DNA from: Paenibacillus ehimensis NBRC 15659
GTDB lineage: Bacteria; Bacillota; Bacilli; Paenibacillales; NBRC-103111
Direction of reading: 5' to 3'
Assembly: GCF_004000785.1 (NCBI RefSeq)
Contig: NZ_BILX01000030.1
Location: forward strand, 1-64,000
DNA: 64,000 nucleotides
Positions 24,997-34,063 of this stretch are shown here, piece by piece; position 1 is the first letter of the stretch, and every line of letters starts with the position of its first letter. The notes under the pieces are model-generated. The model had not been told where the DNA came from and did no database searches. It saw only the letters and a program-made list of their open reading frames with translations. The position numbers and the translations under genes were made by a program.

Positions 24997-25986
24997 ATGG
25001 CATCCATTAAAGATGTTGCTGAAAAAGCCGGCGTGTCGAAGTCAACCGTCTCGCATGTCATTAACAAAACACGCTACGTCGCGCCGGAAACGGTTCAAAA
25101 AGTATTGCAAACCATGGAGGAATTAAACTATTATCCAAGCCAAGTAGCGAGCAGTATGAGAAGTAAAAAAAGCAAGACCATCGGTTTCGTATTTCCCTTA
25201 TTGGAGCTGGAACCGTTTTCCATGATTCTCGTTCAAGGGATGGAACGGGTATTGAACGATAACGGATACAATATGGTGCTTTGCAATTCGAGAAGAGATC
25301 TAAAAAAAGAAAAAGAAATGATCCAAATGCTGAACTCAAGACTGATCGACGGCTTGATCATTTCCCCCTCCAGCAGTGAAAGAGGGTATTACAAGGGATT
25401 AATTAAAGACACATATCCAACCGTGTTTGTAGATGCTAAGGCGCATGGCGATTTTGCCGACACGATTACATCGGACATTTACCGCGGCACGAACGAAGCC
25501 GTATCCTATCTGATCGAAAAGGGACATACGAGAATCGGGCTGATTAAGAGCAACTTCGATGTGACTCCCAATTACGAGAAAACCAAGGGTTACCGGGATG
25601 CTTTAACTGCTCATCATATGGCGATCGACGAATCCATCATAAAAAGCGCCCAAGCGACTATTGAAAACGGATACCAATTATGCAAGGAATTAGTGGAGCA
25701 ATCGAATATAACCGCACTTCTAATTGCGAATTATGTCATGATGATCGGCGCCATTAAATACTTGCAGGAAGCAGAGATTTCAATTCCGGATCAAATGGCT
25801 GTCGTCGGTGTCGAAGAGTACGAATGGATGCAAATCTTGAAGCCACAGATCTCGGTCATAAAACAATTTCCGTACCAATTGGGAGAAACAGCGGCTAAAG
25901 TCATTCTTGAAAGAATTCAGAATCCCGGGATGGAAAGAAAAGATTATCGCCTGCCCACCGAGTTCGTACTTAAGGGTTCCTGCTAA
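24997..25986 (+). CDS. LacI-family regulator of the sulfated-sugar locus
   Basis: A protein of 329 aa with the LacI HTH (ASIKDVAEKAGVSKSTVSHV), hinge helix (YYPSQVASSMRS) and a periplasmic-binding-like sensor domain. The ATG at 24997 is selected by GGGGAG eight bases upstream; a longer frame from 24976 lacks the canonical start. Near-identical operators at its own start site and before the solute-binding protein gene show autoregulation plus control of the importer operon, including the sulfatase. The effector is presumably the imported sugar. Confidence 0.93.
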   Translation: MASIKDVAEKAGVSKSTVSHVINKTRYVAPETVQKVLQTMEELNYYPSQVASSMRSKKSKTIGFVFPLLELEPFSMILVQGMERVLNDNGYNMVLCNSRRDLKKEKEMIQMLNSRLIDGLIISPSSSERGYYKGLIKDTYPTVFVDAKAHGDFADTITSDIYRGTNEAVSYLIEKGHTRIGLIKSNFDVTPNYEKTKGYRDALTAHHMAIDESIIKSAQATIENGYQLCKELVEQSNITALLIANYVMMIGAIKYLQEAEISIPDQMAVVGVEEYEWMQILKPQISVIKQFPYQLGETAAKVILERIQNPGMERKDYRLPTEFVLKGSC

Positions 25987-26005
25987 ATAATTTTTTTTAG
26001 GCTTT

Positions 26006-26033
26006 ACGAAACCGGTTGCGCAATCGGTTTCGT
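26006..26033. promoter_or_regulatory. LacI operator O2, 28-bp near-perfect palindrome
   Basis: ACGAAACCG and CGGTTTCGT flank a GTTGCGCAAT core; the only asymmetry is one base pair of the core. It lies about 130 bp before the solute-binding protein gene and matches O1. Confidence 0.88.
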
Positions 26034-26161
26034 AGGTGATTTGTTGATTTTGGCTGGAGGTGGTTTCATGAATTGATTGTTTAGTACACATGGTCCTCTG
26101 ATTTGGGAATCTTATTGTAAGCGAATACAGTCAAAATAAACACACCATGGAGGAGCGCAAG

Positions 26162-27502
26162 ATGAACTTTAAAAAAGCGGGGTTAACAGGAATAGCGATC
26201 CTGACAGCGGTTGCCGCTGCTGCATGCTCAAACTCGAATCAAAAGCAGGGCGAGCAGCAAGCGGCAGCCGGCAACGGCGCAAATGCTCAAACGGAATCCA
26301 ATGGGAAGTTGACGTTTTGGGGCGGAGCTAACCTTACAAGCGCCGTACAGGTCGTAATGGAGGACTATTCCAAGAAACATCCGGACCTTCAAATTTCATA
26401 TCAGAAATTCCCTTATGCCGAATATCCGACAAAAATGAAGCTGCAATTAGCTTCCGAACAAAATGAGCCGGACGTAATGATCATTCATGATTTTCTTGCC
26501 CCACAATTTATCAAGTCCGGATGGTTGCTTGATTTAACCGATGCCGTAAAAAAAGAGGATTTTCTTCCAAGCTCGTTGGATGCGGTTTCATTGGGGGGCA
26601 AATTATATGGGCTACCGAACCAATCAAACCTGGGGACATTTCTATACCGGAAAGATATCTTTGATCGGCTGGGGCTGCAAGCACCGAAAACGTTGGAAGA
26701 CTATTTGAAGGCCGCTCAGAAATTAAAAGACAACGGATATTTTATTGGCGCTATGAATCCCAATAATGCCCCGGATAGTTTTATTACGTTTTTGCTGCAG
26801 TCGGGCGGAGCGATTTTTGATGACAAGGGAAATGTGATCTTAAACACCCCGGAAGGAAAAGGCGTTGAAACCCTTAATTTGATGAAAAAAATGCAGGATG
26901 CGGGTTATTTCTCGCCGGTGACAAACTTATCTCAAGAATTTTGGACTTCCGTCAATGCGGGCAAAATTGTCGCGAACCTTACGGTTAGCTCGGATGCGGC
27001 CAACTATAACACGGGTCTGGATCCTCAAGGCAACGGGGGATACGGCAAGTGGAGCTACGCGACGCCTCCTAAACTTGCGGAAAATGGCCCTGTAGCTTTT
27101 AACAACAATACGGAATATTACGTCATCAACAAAAACACCAAAAATCCGGAAGCGGCCAAGGCTTTGATCAAATATCTCGCTTCCAGCGAGGAAGCAGGCA
27201 AGGCTTTCTCCGAGATCGAGAAGCCGGGTCTTGTTGTACGAATGACAAACAACTATATTCCGAGCTTGCAGAAGCTCAGCGAAGAATCCGCGCCTTGGAA
27301 AGCATTCGGGGATCAGAAAATTATTTCCCAAGAAGCGAAAACTCTTCTGGAGACGAAGCCCCGACTTCCTTATACGGACGAAAGAGCCGATGAAACGAAG
27401 CGCATCATAGGAAGCGCACTGGCCAAATTCTTTAACGGCGGTATGTCCTCGGAGGATACGATCAAAAATGTGACAGACCAAATAAAAAATATCAAACGAT
27501 AA
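26162..27502 (+). CDS. Sugar-binding lipoprotein (SBP family 1, CUT1)
   Basis: A protein of 446 aa with signal peptide and lipobox (AAAAC) then an Asn/Gln-rich linker. The binding domain includes KLTFWGGANLTSAVQVVMED, then DVMIIHDFLAPQFIKSG and GLPNQSNLGTFLYRKDIF. It delivers a mono- or oligosaccharide to the two permeases that follow. Start 26162 is five bases after GGAGGAG, itself within an upstream in-frame ATG (26147). No ATPase is encoded here, so the importer probably uses a shared MsmX-type ATPase, as is common in CUT1 systems of Gram-positives. Confidence 0.93.
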   Translation: MNFKKAGLTGIAILTAVAAAACSNSNQKQGEQQAAAGNGANAQTESNGKLTFWGGANLTSAVQVVMEDYSKKHPDLQISYQKFPYAEYPTKMKLQLASEQNEPDVMIIHDFLAPQFIKSGWLLDLTDAVKKEDFLPSSLDAVSLGGKLYGLPNQSNLGTFLYRKDIFDRLGLQAPKTLEDYLKAAQKLKDNGYFIGAMNPNNAPDSFITFLLQSGGAIFDDKGNVILNTPEGKGVETLNLMKKMQDAGYFSPVTNLSQEFWTSVNAGKIVANLTVSSDAANYNTGLDPQGNGGYGKWSYATPPKLAENGPVAFNNNTEYYVINKNTKNPEAAKALIKYLASSEEAGKAFSEIEKPGLVVRMTNNYIPSLQKLSEESAPWKAFGDQKIISQEAKTLLETKPRLPYTDERADETKRIIGSALAKFFNGGMSSEDTIKNVTDQIKNIKR

Positions 27503-27604
27503 TTTTTGCCGAAAACGATTCGTTAAACAAACGGGTGAGCGAATGCGACTAGCACGGGCTGAAGCTCACCTGTAGTATTTTACGTGCATAAGGAAGTGAC
27601 TGCG

Positions 27605-28501
27605 ATGGAATTAAGACAAACGCTTTGGTCTCAGATCTGGAAGAACAAGCATTGTTATTTGTGGATTTCACCCTTCTTTTTGTTCTTTCTTATTTTTGAG
27701 TTATATCCCAATCTCTATGGCTTCTACATTAGCTTTACGAAATGGGACGGATTTTCGCCCAAGGTTTTTGTAGGATTGGATAACTATGTGGCTTTATTTC
27801 AAGATCAGCTGTTTTGGAATGCGATCGGCAACACCTTTATTCTGTGGCTGCTTGTTGTTCCTTTACACACGTTTCTTGCCTTATTGCTTGCTTCCATCGT
27901 TAACTCTCCCAAAATCCGGGGGAAAAACATCTTCTCTTTTTTCTTCTTGCTGCCGAATGTTACGGCCATTGTCGTTGTAGCGATCATTTTCCGGGTGTTG
28001 TTCGCGACGGAAGGCGGGTTCATTAACGTTACGCTGCACAATCTCTTCGGGATGAATACTATTCCGTGGTTGGACTCGGAAACCTATTCCAAATTGTCTG
28101 TCGCCTTGATGAACATATGGAGGGTAACAGGCTACTTTGCCATCATCATGCTGGCAGGCTTGCAGCAAATACCGAGAACCGTATACGAGGCTGCGCAAAT
28201 TGACGGCTCGGGTCCGGTTCGTACCTTCTTCAGCATCACCATGCCATTGATGTCCAACGTGATTTTCTTTACTCTCACCATTTCGACGATATGGATTTTT
28301 CAAAATATAGGGGATGCCATGGTATTAACCCAAGGGGGCCCGAACTACTCCTCCACCACACTCATGTACTATATGTACTTAAATGGATTCGAGTATTTCA
28401 AACTCGGGTATGCGTCGGCGATTTCCACCGTGCTGTTTGTTATTTTGTTATTGATCAGCTTGATTCTGTCCATTGTCAATAAACGGACCATTGGCAGGTA
28501 A
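27605..28501 (+). CDS. Sugar ABC permease (MalF/UgpA type)
   Basis: A protein of 298 aa with six membrane helices. The opening YLWISPFFLFFLIFELYP is typical of MsmF/UgpA permeases, and the EAA loop reads YEAAQIDGSGPVRTFFSITM. The ATG at 27605 follows AAGGAAG. It pairs with the next gene to form the membrane channel. Transcription probably continues from O2 through the sulfatase gene. Confidence 0.94.
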   Translation: MELRQTLWSQIWKNKHCYLWISPFFLFFLIFELYPNLYGFYISFTKWDGFSPKVFVGLDNYVALFQDQLFWNAIGNTFILWLLVVPLHTFLALLLASIVNSPKIRGKNIFSFFFLLPNVTAIVVVAIIFRVLFATEGGFINVTLHNLFGMNTIPWLDSETYSKLSVALMNIWRVTGYFAIIMLAGLQQIPRTVYEAAQIDGSGPVRTFFSITMPLMSNVIFFTLTISTIWIFQNIGDAMVLTQGGPNYSSTTLMYYMYLNGFEYFKLGYASAISTVLFVILLLISLILSIVNKRTIGR

Positions 28502-28524
28502 TTTTCAGAGCAAGGAGGGGCAGC

Positions 28525-29355
28525 ATGCGTTTTAACTCCAAGATTCCCATGTATATCTTTGTATGGCTCATGGTATTGATGACCGCTTACCCGTTTTTTT
28601 ATATGGTGTTGGGAAGCTTTAAGGAAAATTTCGAGATCTTATCGCTGAACTTTTCGATTTTGCCGAGGAACGGATTCCATTTCTCTAAGTACACGATGCT
28701 GTTCGAAAATTGGCCGTTTATTCGCAATATGGCAAACAGTATTGTGGTGTCCGTAGGGATTACGGTCTCCGCGGCGTTCTTCTGCTTGCTCTCCGGTTAT
28801 ACCTTCGCCAAGTATAAGTTTCCGGGTAAAAACGTTCTGTTTATTATTATGCTCTCGACGATGATGATTCCGTTCGAAACCCGTCTAATCCCATCCTATC
28901 TATTGATTCGATCGCTTGGTTGGCTCAATTCTTATGCGGGATTAATCGTCCCCTTAATGATACCGGCGTTCGGCATTTTCCTCATTCGCCAATATGCCGT
29001 CACAAGCGTACCTGACGACTTGATGGAAGCGGCCAGAATCGAAGGGGCTACGGAAACTCAAATCTTCGTGAAAATCGGATTTCCCATCTTAATGCCGGCC
29101 GTTGTGTCGTTAGTTGTATTAACGTTTATGAATTCCTGGAACGATTTTTTGTGGCCGCTTATTGTCGTGACGAAAAAAGAGCTGTTTACGGTAAGCGTTG
29201 CACTTCGCGCTATAGCGGATCCTACCTCTGTTGTCGATTTGGGGATGGTGTTTGCGGCTGCAACCATTAGTGTCCTGCCGATTCTTTTATTATACGCGTT
29301 TATGAATAAGAAAATGGTTGAAGCCATGCTGGAAGGCACAGGAAAAGAAGGCTAA
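28525..29355 (+). CDS. Sugar ABC permease (MalG/UgpE type)
   Basis: A protein of 276 aa with six membrane helices and the EAA loop MEAARIEGATETQIFVKIGF. A motif ANSIVVSVGITVSAAFFCLL lies at helix two. A very good ribosome site (AAGGAGGGG) precedes the ATG. It is the partner of the MalF-like permease 23 bp upstream. Confidence 0.94.
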   Translation: MRFNSKIPMYIFVWLMVLMTAYPFFYMVLGSFKENFEILSLNFSILPRNGFHFSKYTMLFENWPFIRNMANSIVVSVGITVSAAFFCLLSGYTFAKYKFPGKNVLFIIMLSTMMIPFETRLIPSYLLIRSLGWLNSYAGLIVPLMIPAFGIFLIRQYAVTSVPDDLMEAARIEGATETQIFVKIGFPILMPAVVSLVVLTFMNSWNDFLWPLIVVTKKELFTVSVALRAIADPTSVVDLGMVFAAATISVLPILLLYAFMNKKMVEAMLEGTGKEG

Positions 29356-29377
29356 GTGACGATAGGAGTGATTGAAC

Positions 29378-30145
29378 ATGGGGAAGCATCTGCACTGGAG
29401 CTTTGATTACCAAGCCCATCAATTGCCGGGTGTCGATTTCGCTGCGAAAATATATGAGTGCATTGAACGTGCGCCGTCAAAGTCGGACTCTCGAAAGTAT
29501 GCCATTTTGCCGAACTACTGGTTTAATCATCAAGGTCCTTCGATTTTGTCGACCGATGATCTGGTGATCGGGGAGCTTGAGATCTCCAGCAAGCGAAGTG
29601 CTGAAGGCAACTGGCAGTATGATGTGCGCCAAGAGGATACATCGAGTGGAGAATGCTTGAAGCTGCAGTTTGAATGCAGGGATGACTTGTACCGCAGCCT
29701 AAAAGGTGGGTTCGAGATAAACGCGTCCGTTGACGCGAACTCTTCGTATTCTTCTTATCACTGCAAAGGCCAACTGATTCCTAAGACGGACACCACAGAG
29801 GTACGGCTGCAGCACAGCAGCGGCTTGTCGTTTTCGGCCGGTCAGGCACCATCGGCAGAACCCATTTTATGCGAATATTCGTTATTCGATACGTTGCCTT
29901 CTTTGGCGGCAGGTGCAGGCGGCGGACAATCGGTTGCCATCCTCGAAAGATTGGAGCGGTTATATACCGGACATCGCACCGGCCATTTGCAGAATGATGT
30001 GTTGATTCCGAGTCTTCGGGAATTACCCGTTCGGGGTTATTACTTGCGGGGCACCGGTACCGTACCTTCCTATTGGTGGGTGGATGAACACGGGCGTGTG
30101 GTGATCATGACGACAACTTTGTTTACCTATGTGTTAAGGAATTAG
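29378..30145 (+). CDS. Unknown 255-aa protein in the sulfatase operon
   Basis: No family is recognised. The product is cytoplasmic (no signal peptide) and looks rich in beta strands, with aromatic stretches such as YAILPNYWFNHQGPSILS and PSYWWVDEHGRVVIM. The ATG at 29378 follows AGGAG with nine-base spacing. It lies between the permease and sulfatase genes in one operon, so a role in the same sulfated-sugar pathway is likely. It could be a sugar-binding or lyase-like enzyme; neither is shown by motif. Confidence 0.75.
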   Translation: MGKHLHWSFDYQAHQLPGVDFAAKIYECIERAPSKSDSRKYAILPNYWFNHQGPSILSTDDLVIGELEISSKRSAEGNWQYDVRQEDTSSGECLKLQFECRDDLYRSLKGGFEINASVDANSSYSSYHCKGQLIPKTDTTEVRLQHSSGLSFSAGQAPSAEPILCEYSLFDTLPSLAAGAGGGQSVAILERLERLYTGHRTGHLQNDVLIPSLRELPVRGYYLRGTGTVPSYWWVDEHGRVVIMTTTLFTYVLRN

Positions 30146-30157
30146 GAGGCCCATCTC

Positions 30158-31636
30158 ATGAAGAAACCTAATCTATTGTTTATAAGTACGGATCAGCAAT
30201 CGTTTCATGCGCTTTCCGCTTATGGGAATCCCTACGTGAAAACGCCGAACATGGACCGGTTATGTCGGGAGGGAGTATCGTTTATGCGGTGCTATTCAAC
30301 CGACCCCGTCTGTACTCCGGCCAGAACCACCTGGATGACCGGCTGCTACAGCAGCGAGACGGGCGTGGCCTTTAACGATGCCGTGCTCCATGAACATATC
30401 CCCGATCTTGGTACCATCTTGAATTCGAACGGCTATTATGCCGCCCATTCGGGAAAATGGCATGTGGATGGCAGAGATGTCCGGCAAAGCTTTCATACCG
30501 TTTACAATGGCAAACGCGATATCCTTGCGGGCGGGGCAGAATTTTACGACAACACGATCACGCATGGGGCCATCGATTTCTTAACCAGCTATGAAGGGGA
30601 GCAACCATTTTACTTACAGGTGAACTACTTAAATCCGCACGACATTTGTGAATATTTGCATTCGCATGAGTTTAAAGACATTCCGGACCTTGTATCCCTC
30701 GGCATGCTGCGGGAAGACGAGCTGCCGCCTTTACCGGACAATTTCCATTATGACCAGAATGAGACGGTCCTTCAACGGGTCTGCCGGCGGGAGAAAGGTG
30801 CGCTCATTCATGATAAGATCCGGATCGCTACGGAGGAATGGACGGAAGTTCAATGGCGGTACTATATATGGCATTATTACCGTTTTATCGAAAAAGTGGA
30901 CAGGGAGATCGGGAATCTCTTAAACGTGCTGGAACAAACGCCTTATAAGGAGAACACGCTGATCCTCTTTACTTCCGATCACGGTGAAGCGTGCGCCAGT
31001 CACCGGATGTTCCAGAAGTTCACTCTTTATGAAGAGAGCGTACGGGTCCCTTATGTCGCCGCCTGCCTGGGCAATGGGATTCAAGTCGCGAAAGGGACGG
31101 TAGATCACAAGCATCTCATTTCCGGCATCGATTATGTAAGAACGATCTGCGATTATGCCGGGCTCGAACCGCCGGCAGGCGTGCATGGCCGAAGCTTGAA
31201 GCCTCTCATCGAAGGGCAACAGGTGACGGAGTGGCGCGATTCCGTGTATATCGAGAGCAACTATTACGGCCGTGCTATAGTGACCGACCGCTATAAATAT
31301 ATTATGGAATATACGCCGAATGAACAGAACCGGAACCTTCCTCCGAATTCCAAGCGGAATCAACGGGGCTTGGTACAGTTGTTCGACCTGGCGGAAGATC
31401 CGGGCGAAACCAAAAACCTGGCGACCGACCCCGCCTATGAAGGAATCATTTCACAGCTTCAAGCGGAGATTTCATTCATGGAAAGCAGCTTGGTACAAGA
31501 ACCGATTACTCATCCGCAAGCGGTAGCTATTATTGAACAATGGTCGGATGCGATTGCTTCGTATTGGCGGCGGATGAAATTATCCGATGGTCAAAAAGAA
31601 ACGGTGGCTCCCTTTAAACCGGATGAGGGGGAGTAG
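30158..31636 (+). CDS. Cys-type sulfatase (arylsulfatase/choline-sulfatase superfamily)
   Basis: A cytoplasmic protein of 492 aa. The sulfatase signature is VCTPARTTWMTG, where Cys52 is the residue converted to formylglycine and Arg56 stabilises it. Metal ligands are supplied by ISTDQQ at the start and by FTSDHGE later. A C-terminal QLFDLAEDPGETKNLA matches the family. It removes sulfate esters from the sugar brought in by the adjacent importer. Maturation should depend on the FGE at 23881. It has no signal peptide, so desulfation happens inside the cell after uptake. Confidence 0.94.
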   Translation: MKKPNLLFISTDQQSFHALSAYGNPYVKTPNMDRLCREGVSFMRCYSTDPVCTPARTTWMTGCYSSETGVAFNDAVLHEHIPDLGTILNSNGYYAAHSGKWHVDGRDVRQSFHTVYNGKRDILAGGAEFYDNTITHGAIDFLTSYEGEQPFYLQVNYLNPHDICEYLHSHEFKDIPDLVSLGMLREDELPPLPDNFHYDQNETVLQRVCRREKGALIHDKIRIATEEWTEVQWRYYIWHYYRFIEKVDREIGNLLNVLEQTPYKENTLILFTSDHGEACASHRMFQKFTLYEESVRVPYVAACLGNGIQVAKGTVDHKHLISGIDYVRTICDYAGLEPPAGVHGRSLKPLIEGQQVTEWRDSVYIESNYYGRAIVTDRYKYIMEYTPNEQNRNLPPNSKRNQRGLVQLFDLAEDPGETKNLATDPAYEGIISQLQAEISFMESSLVQEPITHPQAVAIIEQWSDAIASYWRRMKLSDGQKETVAPFKPDEGE

Positions 31637-31638
31637 GA

Positions 31639-31994
31639 GTGAACTACACACGAGAGCTGGCAGATCAATTTATTCGGGAAATAAATCGTCGCTTCGTCAG
31701 GATTATCGGCTAGGCTACCATCTCACGGCCGAGTATGGTGGATGAACGACCCGAATGGTTTTGTTTCTATAAAGGGAAATATCATTTTTTTTATCAGCAT
31801 TATCCCTATAAGCCTTATTGGGGACCGATGCACTGGGACATGCGGTAAGCGATGACTTGATTCGATGGGACTACCTCCCCGTCGCATTGGCTCCGGCTGT
31901 TCAAGGTTACGACTATCATAATTTGCATTCAACGGTTTATATGCTGGGCCGTCTGGACATGGAGCAAGAAAAGAAGCACAGGAATTTGGTTTGA
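31639..31994 (+). pseudogene. GH32 beta-fructosidase, multiply frameshifted and truncated
   Basis: The pieces read in order through at least four frame changes: NYTRELADQFIRE, SSLRQDYRLGYHLTAEYG, the catalytic-nucleophile motif WMNDPNGF, YKGKYHFFYQHYPYKPYWGP, and HAVSDDLIRWDYLPVALAP. This is the N-terminal quarter of a family 32 sucrose/levan hydrolase; the rest is missing. The GTG at 31639 follows the sulfatase stop by two bases, so an intact ancestor was part of this operon. A further unassigned fragment (32000-32119, ending WGIEGRIIP) follows. Confidence 0.85.
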
Positions 31995-32168
31995 AGCTCT
32001 GTGGAAGTTTTCATCCAGGGGTGAGAGAAGGTGATGACTGGGAGAATCTATCCCGGACCGAAGTCGACAGGGATCAGCCTGTTTTCTCATGGGGCATCGA
32101 AGGTCGTATCATTCCGTAAATGGGATCTTGATCCTCATTTGCATCTGCGACATTGAAAACATGGAGGA

Positions 32169-32202
32169 AATCCAGCAAGGTCTTAATCTTGCTGGATTTT
32201 TG
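32169..32202 (+). terminator. Terminator at end of the sulfated-sugar locus
   Basis: AATCCAGCAAG (32169-32179) pairs perfectly with CTTGCTGGATT (32188-32198), then TTT. Confidence 0.88.
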
Positions 32203-32256
32203 CATTTCAAAACATTATTGTCCTCCGACACTCGACGAAAAAAAGCAGAATGCATA

Positions 32257-32285
32257 TTGACGCTGTCCAACATTATAGGTATAAT
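32257..32285 (+). promoter_or_regulatory. Sigma-A promoter of the cnt operon
   Basis: TTGACG (32257-32262) and TATAAT (32280-32285) lie 17 bp apart, an almost ideal sigma-A promoter. It follows the terminator of the previous locus and precedes cntK by about 90 bp. Confidence 0.82.
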
Positions 32286-32302
32286 TTTCCTTGAATTAAT
32301 AA

Positions 32303-32317
32303 TCGTAATTTTTACTA
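32303..32317. promoter_or_regulatory. Candidate Zur box
   Basis: TCGTAAT-T-TTTACTA resembles the Bacillus Zur consensus TCGTAAT-n-ATTACGA, with 12 of 14 arm positions matching. It lies 18 bp after the -10 box, so a bound repressor would block initiation or early elongation. Zinc (Zur) or iron (Fur) control is known for staphylopine-type loci; for this site it is inference. Confidence 0.5.
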
Positions 32318-32373
32318 ATAAATCAACTAAGTCAGAAAACTATACATCAAATTATAGCCAGAGGGTAGCTGTG

Positions 32374-33207
32374 ATGAGACAGGAAATCGATTTTATAAAA
32401 TTTAACCCTACGCAAAACATGACGGTTCTTGTTAAAACGAATCATCCGGTTGAAGAGTATAAGCAGATTGCTTCAAAGCTTATGTCTTACGACAACGTGT
32501 ATGCCGAACAAGTAGGGTTTATTGAAAAACCGGTTAAACAGGATGCTGCCGCTCATCTGCAAATGGCCGGAGGCGAATTTTGCGGTAATGCTTGCATGGC
32601 ACTGGCCGCTTTCATCGCAGCTGAAAAGGGACTTCAGCCCAATGATTTGACGGAAATCGTATTAGAAGCTTCGGGAACGGATCATTTCGTCATCTGTCAA
32701 GTGAAAAGAAATGCAGACGAATATGTTTGCCAAGTGACGATGCCTCTTCCGAAAAAGATAGAACGGACAGCCATAACGTATGACGGTCACGATTGGGATA
32801 TCGTTATTGTGAGATATCATGATTTTATTCATATCGTCATCGAAGTGGAAGAGTTTGACAAAACGGTGAGAAAAACGGCGCAAGCTTTAGCCAAGCTGCT
32901 TGGAGTCACTTTAGGATCCGGCTTGATCGGCATCTTATTGTATAAGTCCGGTCCGGGTGAAATGGCTCCGCTCATTTATGTTCCGTCTCTGGACAGCATG
33001 GTATGGGAAAGGGGGTGCGGTTCGGGCACAGCTTCTTTAGGAGCCTATCTGGCCTGGAAAAATAAAAGGGCCGTTGCGGCGCAAATCAGGCAGCCCGGCG
33101 GCACGATTCGTGTGGCTGCCAATTGGGATCAAGAAGAAGTGACCGGTCTCGCAATTGAAGGCTCTGTCGGAATCGTAGCGCAGGGCAAAGCTTTTATAGA
33201 GGTTTAG
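32374..33207 (+). CDS. cntK: CntK-like histidine racemase (DapF superfamily)
   Basis: A protein of 277 aa with the diaminopimelate-epimerase fold. The two catalytic cysteines are present: Cys70 in GGEFCGNACMAL and Cys215 in WERGCGSGTASLG. In staphylopine synthesis CntK turns L-His into D-His, the first step. The ATG at 32374 is preceded by AGAGGG; the longer open frame upstream crosses the terminator and promoter and is not coding. The neighbours (CntL, CntM, importer, exporter) make this assignment much firmer than the sequence of a DapF-like protein alone would. Confidence 0.9.
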   Translation: MRQEIDFIKFNPTQNMTVLVKTNHPVEEYKQIASKLMSYDNVYAEQVGFIEKPVKQDAAAHLQMAGGEFCGNACMALAAFIAAEKGLQPNDLTEIVLEASGTDHFVICQVKRNADEYVCQVTMPLPKKIERTAITYDGHDWDIVIVRYHDFIHIVIEVEEFDKTVRKTAQALAKLLGVTLGSGLIGILLYKSGPGEMAPLIYVPSLDSMVWERGCGSGTASLGAYLAWKNKRAVAAQIRQPGGTIRVAANWDQEEVTGLAIEGSVGIVAQGKAFIEV

Positions 33208-33232
33208 CCATTTACATAGGGGTGAGAAACGA

Positions 33233-34027
33233 ATGAATGCGACGGAAAACTTACAGCTATATTTGGCGGAATATTTAGAGAAATTCACGGAATTGGCGGG
33301 GAACTATGACCGGACCGTCCACTATAGCCCGGAGTTGGAAAGGCTCATCAATGATTATTCCAATTTCATCACCAACGAGAGGAATAAAGAGGCCTGGGAA
33401 CAATTGGAACAACAAGAGTCCGGCGAATTTAACCAACTGGTGGAGGCTCTAAGAAAAAAATCGGCCTTATGCGTCGCGATTATGGAGAAATACCGCGCAT
33501 TGAAGCTGCTGGGCGGGCATACCGGGATAACCGATTATTTTAAAAATATCGAATCCTGCATTGAACAAGAATTCGGCAGCTTTCAAGTAACTTCCGAGTC
33601 CAAAGTATTGTTGGTAGGCTCGGGTTCATTTCCGATGACGCCGTTGTTCATTGCCAAGCGGACGGGAGCGGAGGTGGTTGGCATCGATATTGACGAGGAG
33701 GCCATCGAACTCGGTACACGGGTGGTCGGTAAATTGGGAGAAGGATTGAAGATCCGATTAGAGAACGCGTTCGTGGAAAATCTTGATTTTACGCAAGAGG
33801 CGACCCATATCATTTTTAGTTCGACGGTTGAACATAAATACGACCTCTTGGATCAATTGCATCCGTTAACCAATGAACATGTGGTTGTGGCGATGCGCTA
33901 TGGCGATCGGCTGAAGTCTTTGTTCAATTATCCGAGGAGAGAAGTGGACGGGCGCAAATGGAAGGCGGTTGAAACCATCTTGCGTCCGGATCATGTGTTC
34001 GATATTGCATTGTATGCCAAAGTCTAG
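33233..34027 (+). CDS. cntL: CntL-like nicotianamine-synthase-family aminobutanoyl transferase
   Basis: A protein of 264 aa of the bacterial nicotianamine-synthase-like family. A helical N-terminus is followed by a SAM-binding Rossmann core (SKVLLVGSGSFPMTPLFIAK, GAEVVGIDIDEEAIELG). It transfers an aminobutanoate unit from S-adenosylmethionine to D-His. The ATG follows GGGGTGAG; it lies 25 bp after cntK. Whether the amino acid acceptor is D-His or L-His cannot be decided from this gene, but an adjacent cntK favours D-His, as in staphylopine and bacillopaline rather than pseudopaline. Confidence 0.9.
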   Translation: MNATENLQLYLAEYLEKFTELAGNYDRTVHYSPELERLINDYSNFITNERNKEAWEQLEQQESGEFNQLVEALRKKSALCVAIMEKYRALKLLGGHTGITDYFKNIESCIEQEFGSFQVTSESKVLLVGSGSFPMTPLFIAKRTGAEVVGIDIDEEAIELGTRVVGKLGEGLKIRLENAFVENLDFTQEATHIIFSSTVEHKYDLLDQLHPLTNEHVVVAMRYGDRLKSLFNYPRREVDGRKWKAVETILRPDHVFDIALYAKV

Positions 34028-34063
34028 ACGACTTTTGCACGGAAAAGGAGGCTTCGATAAGCG

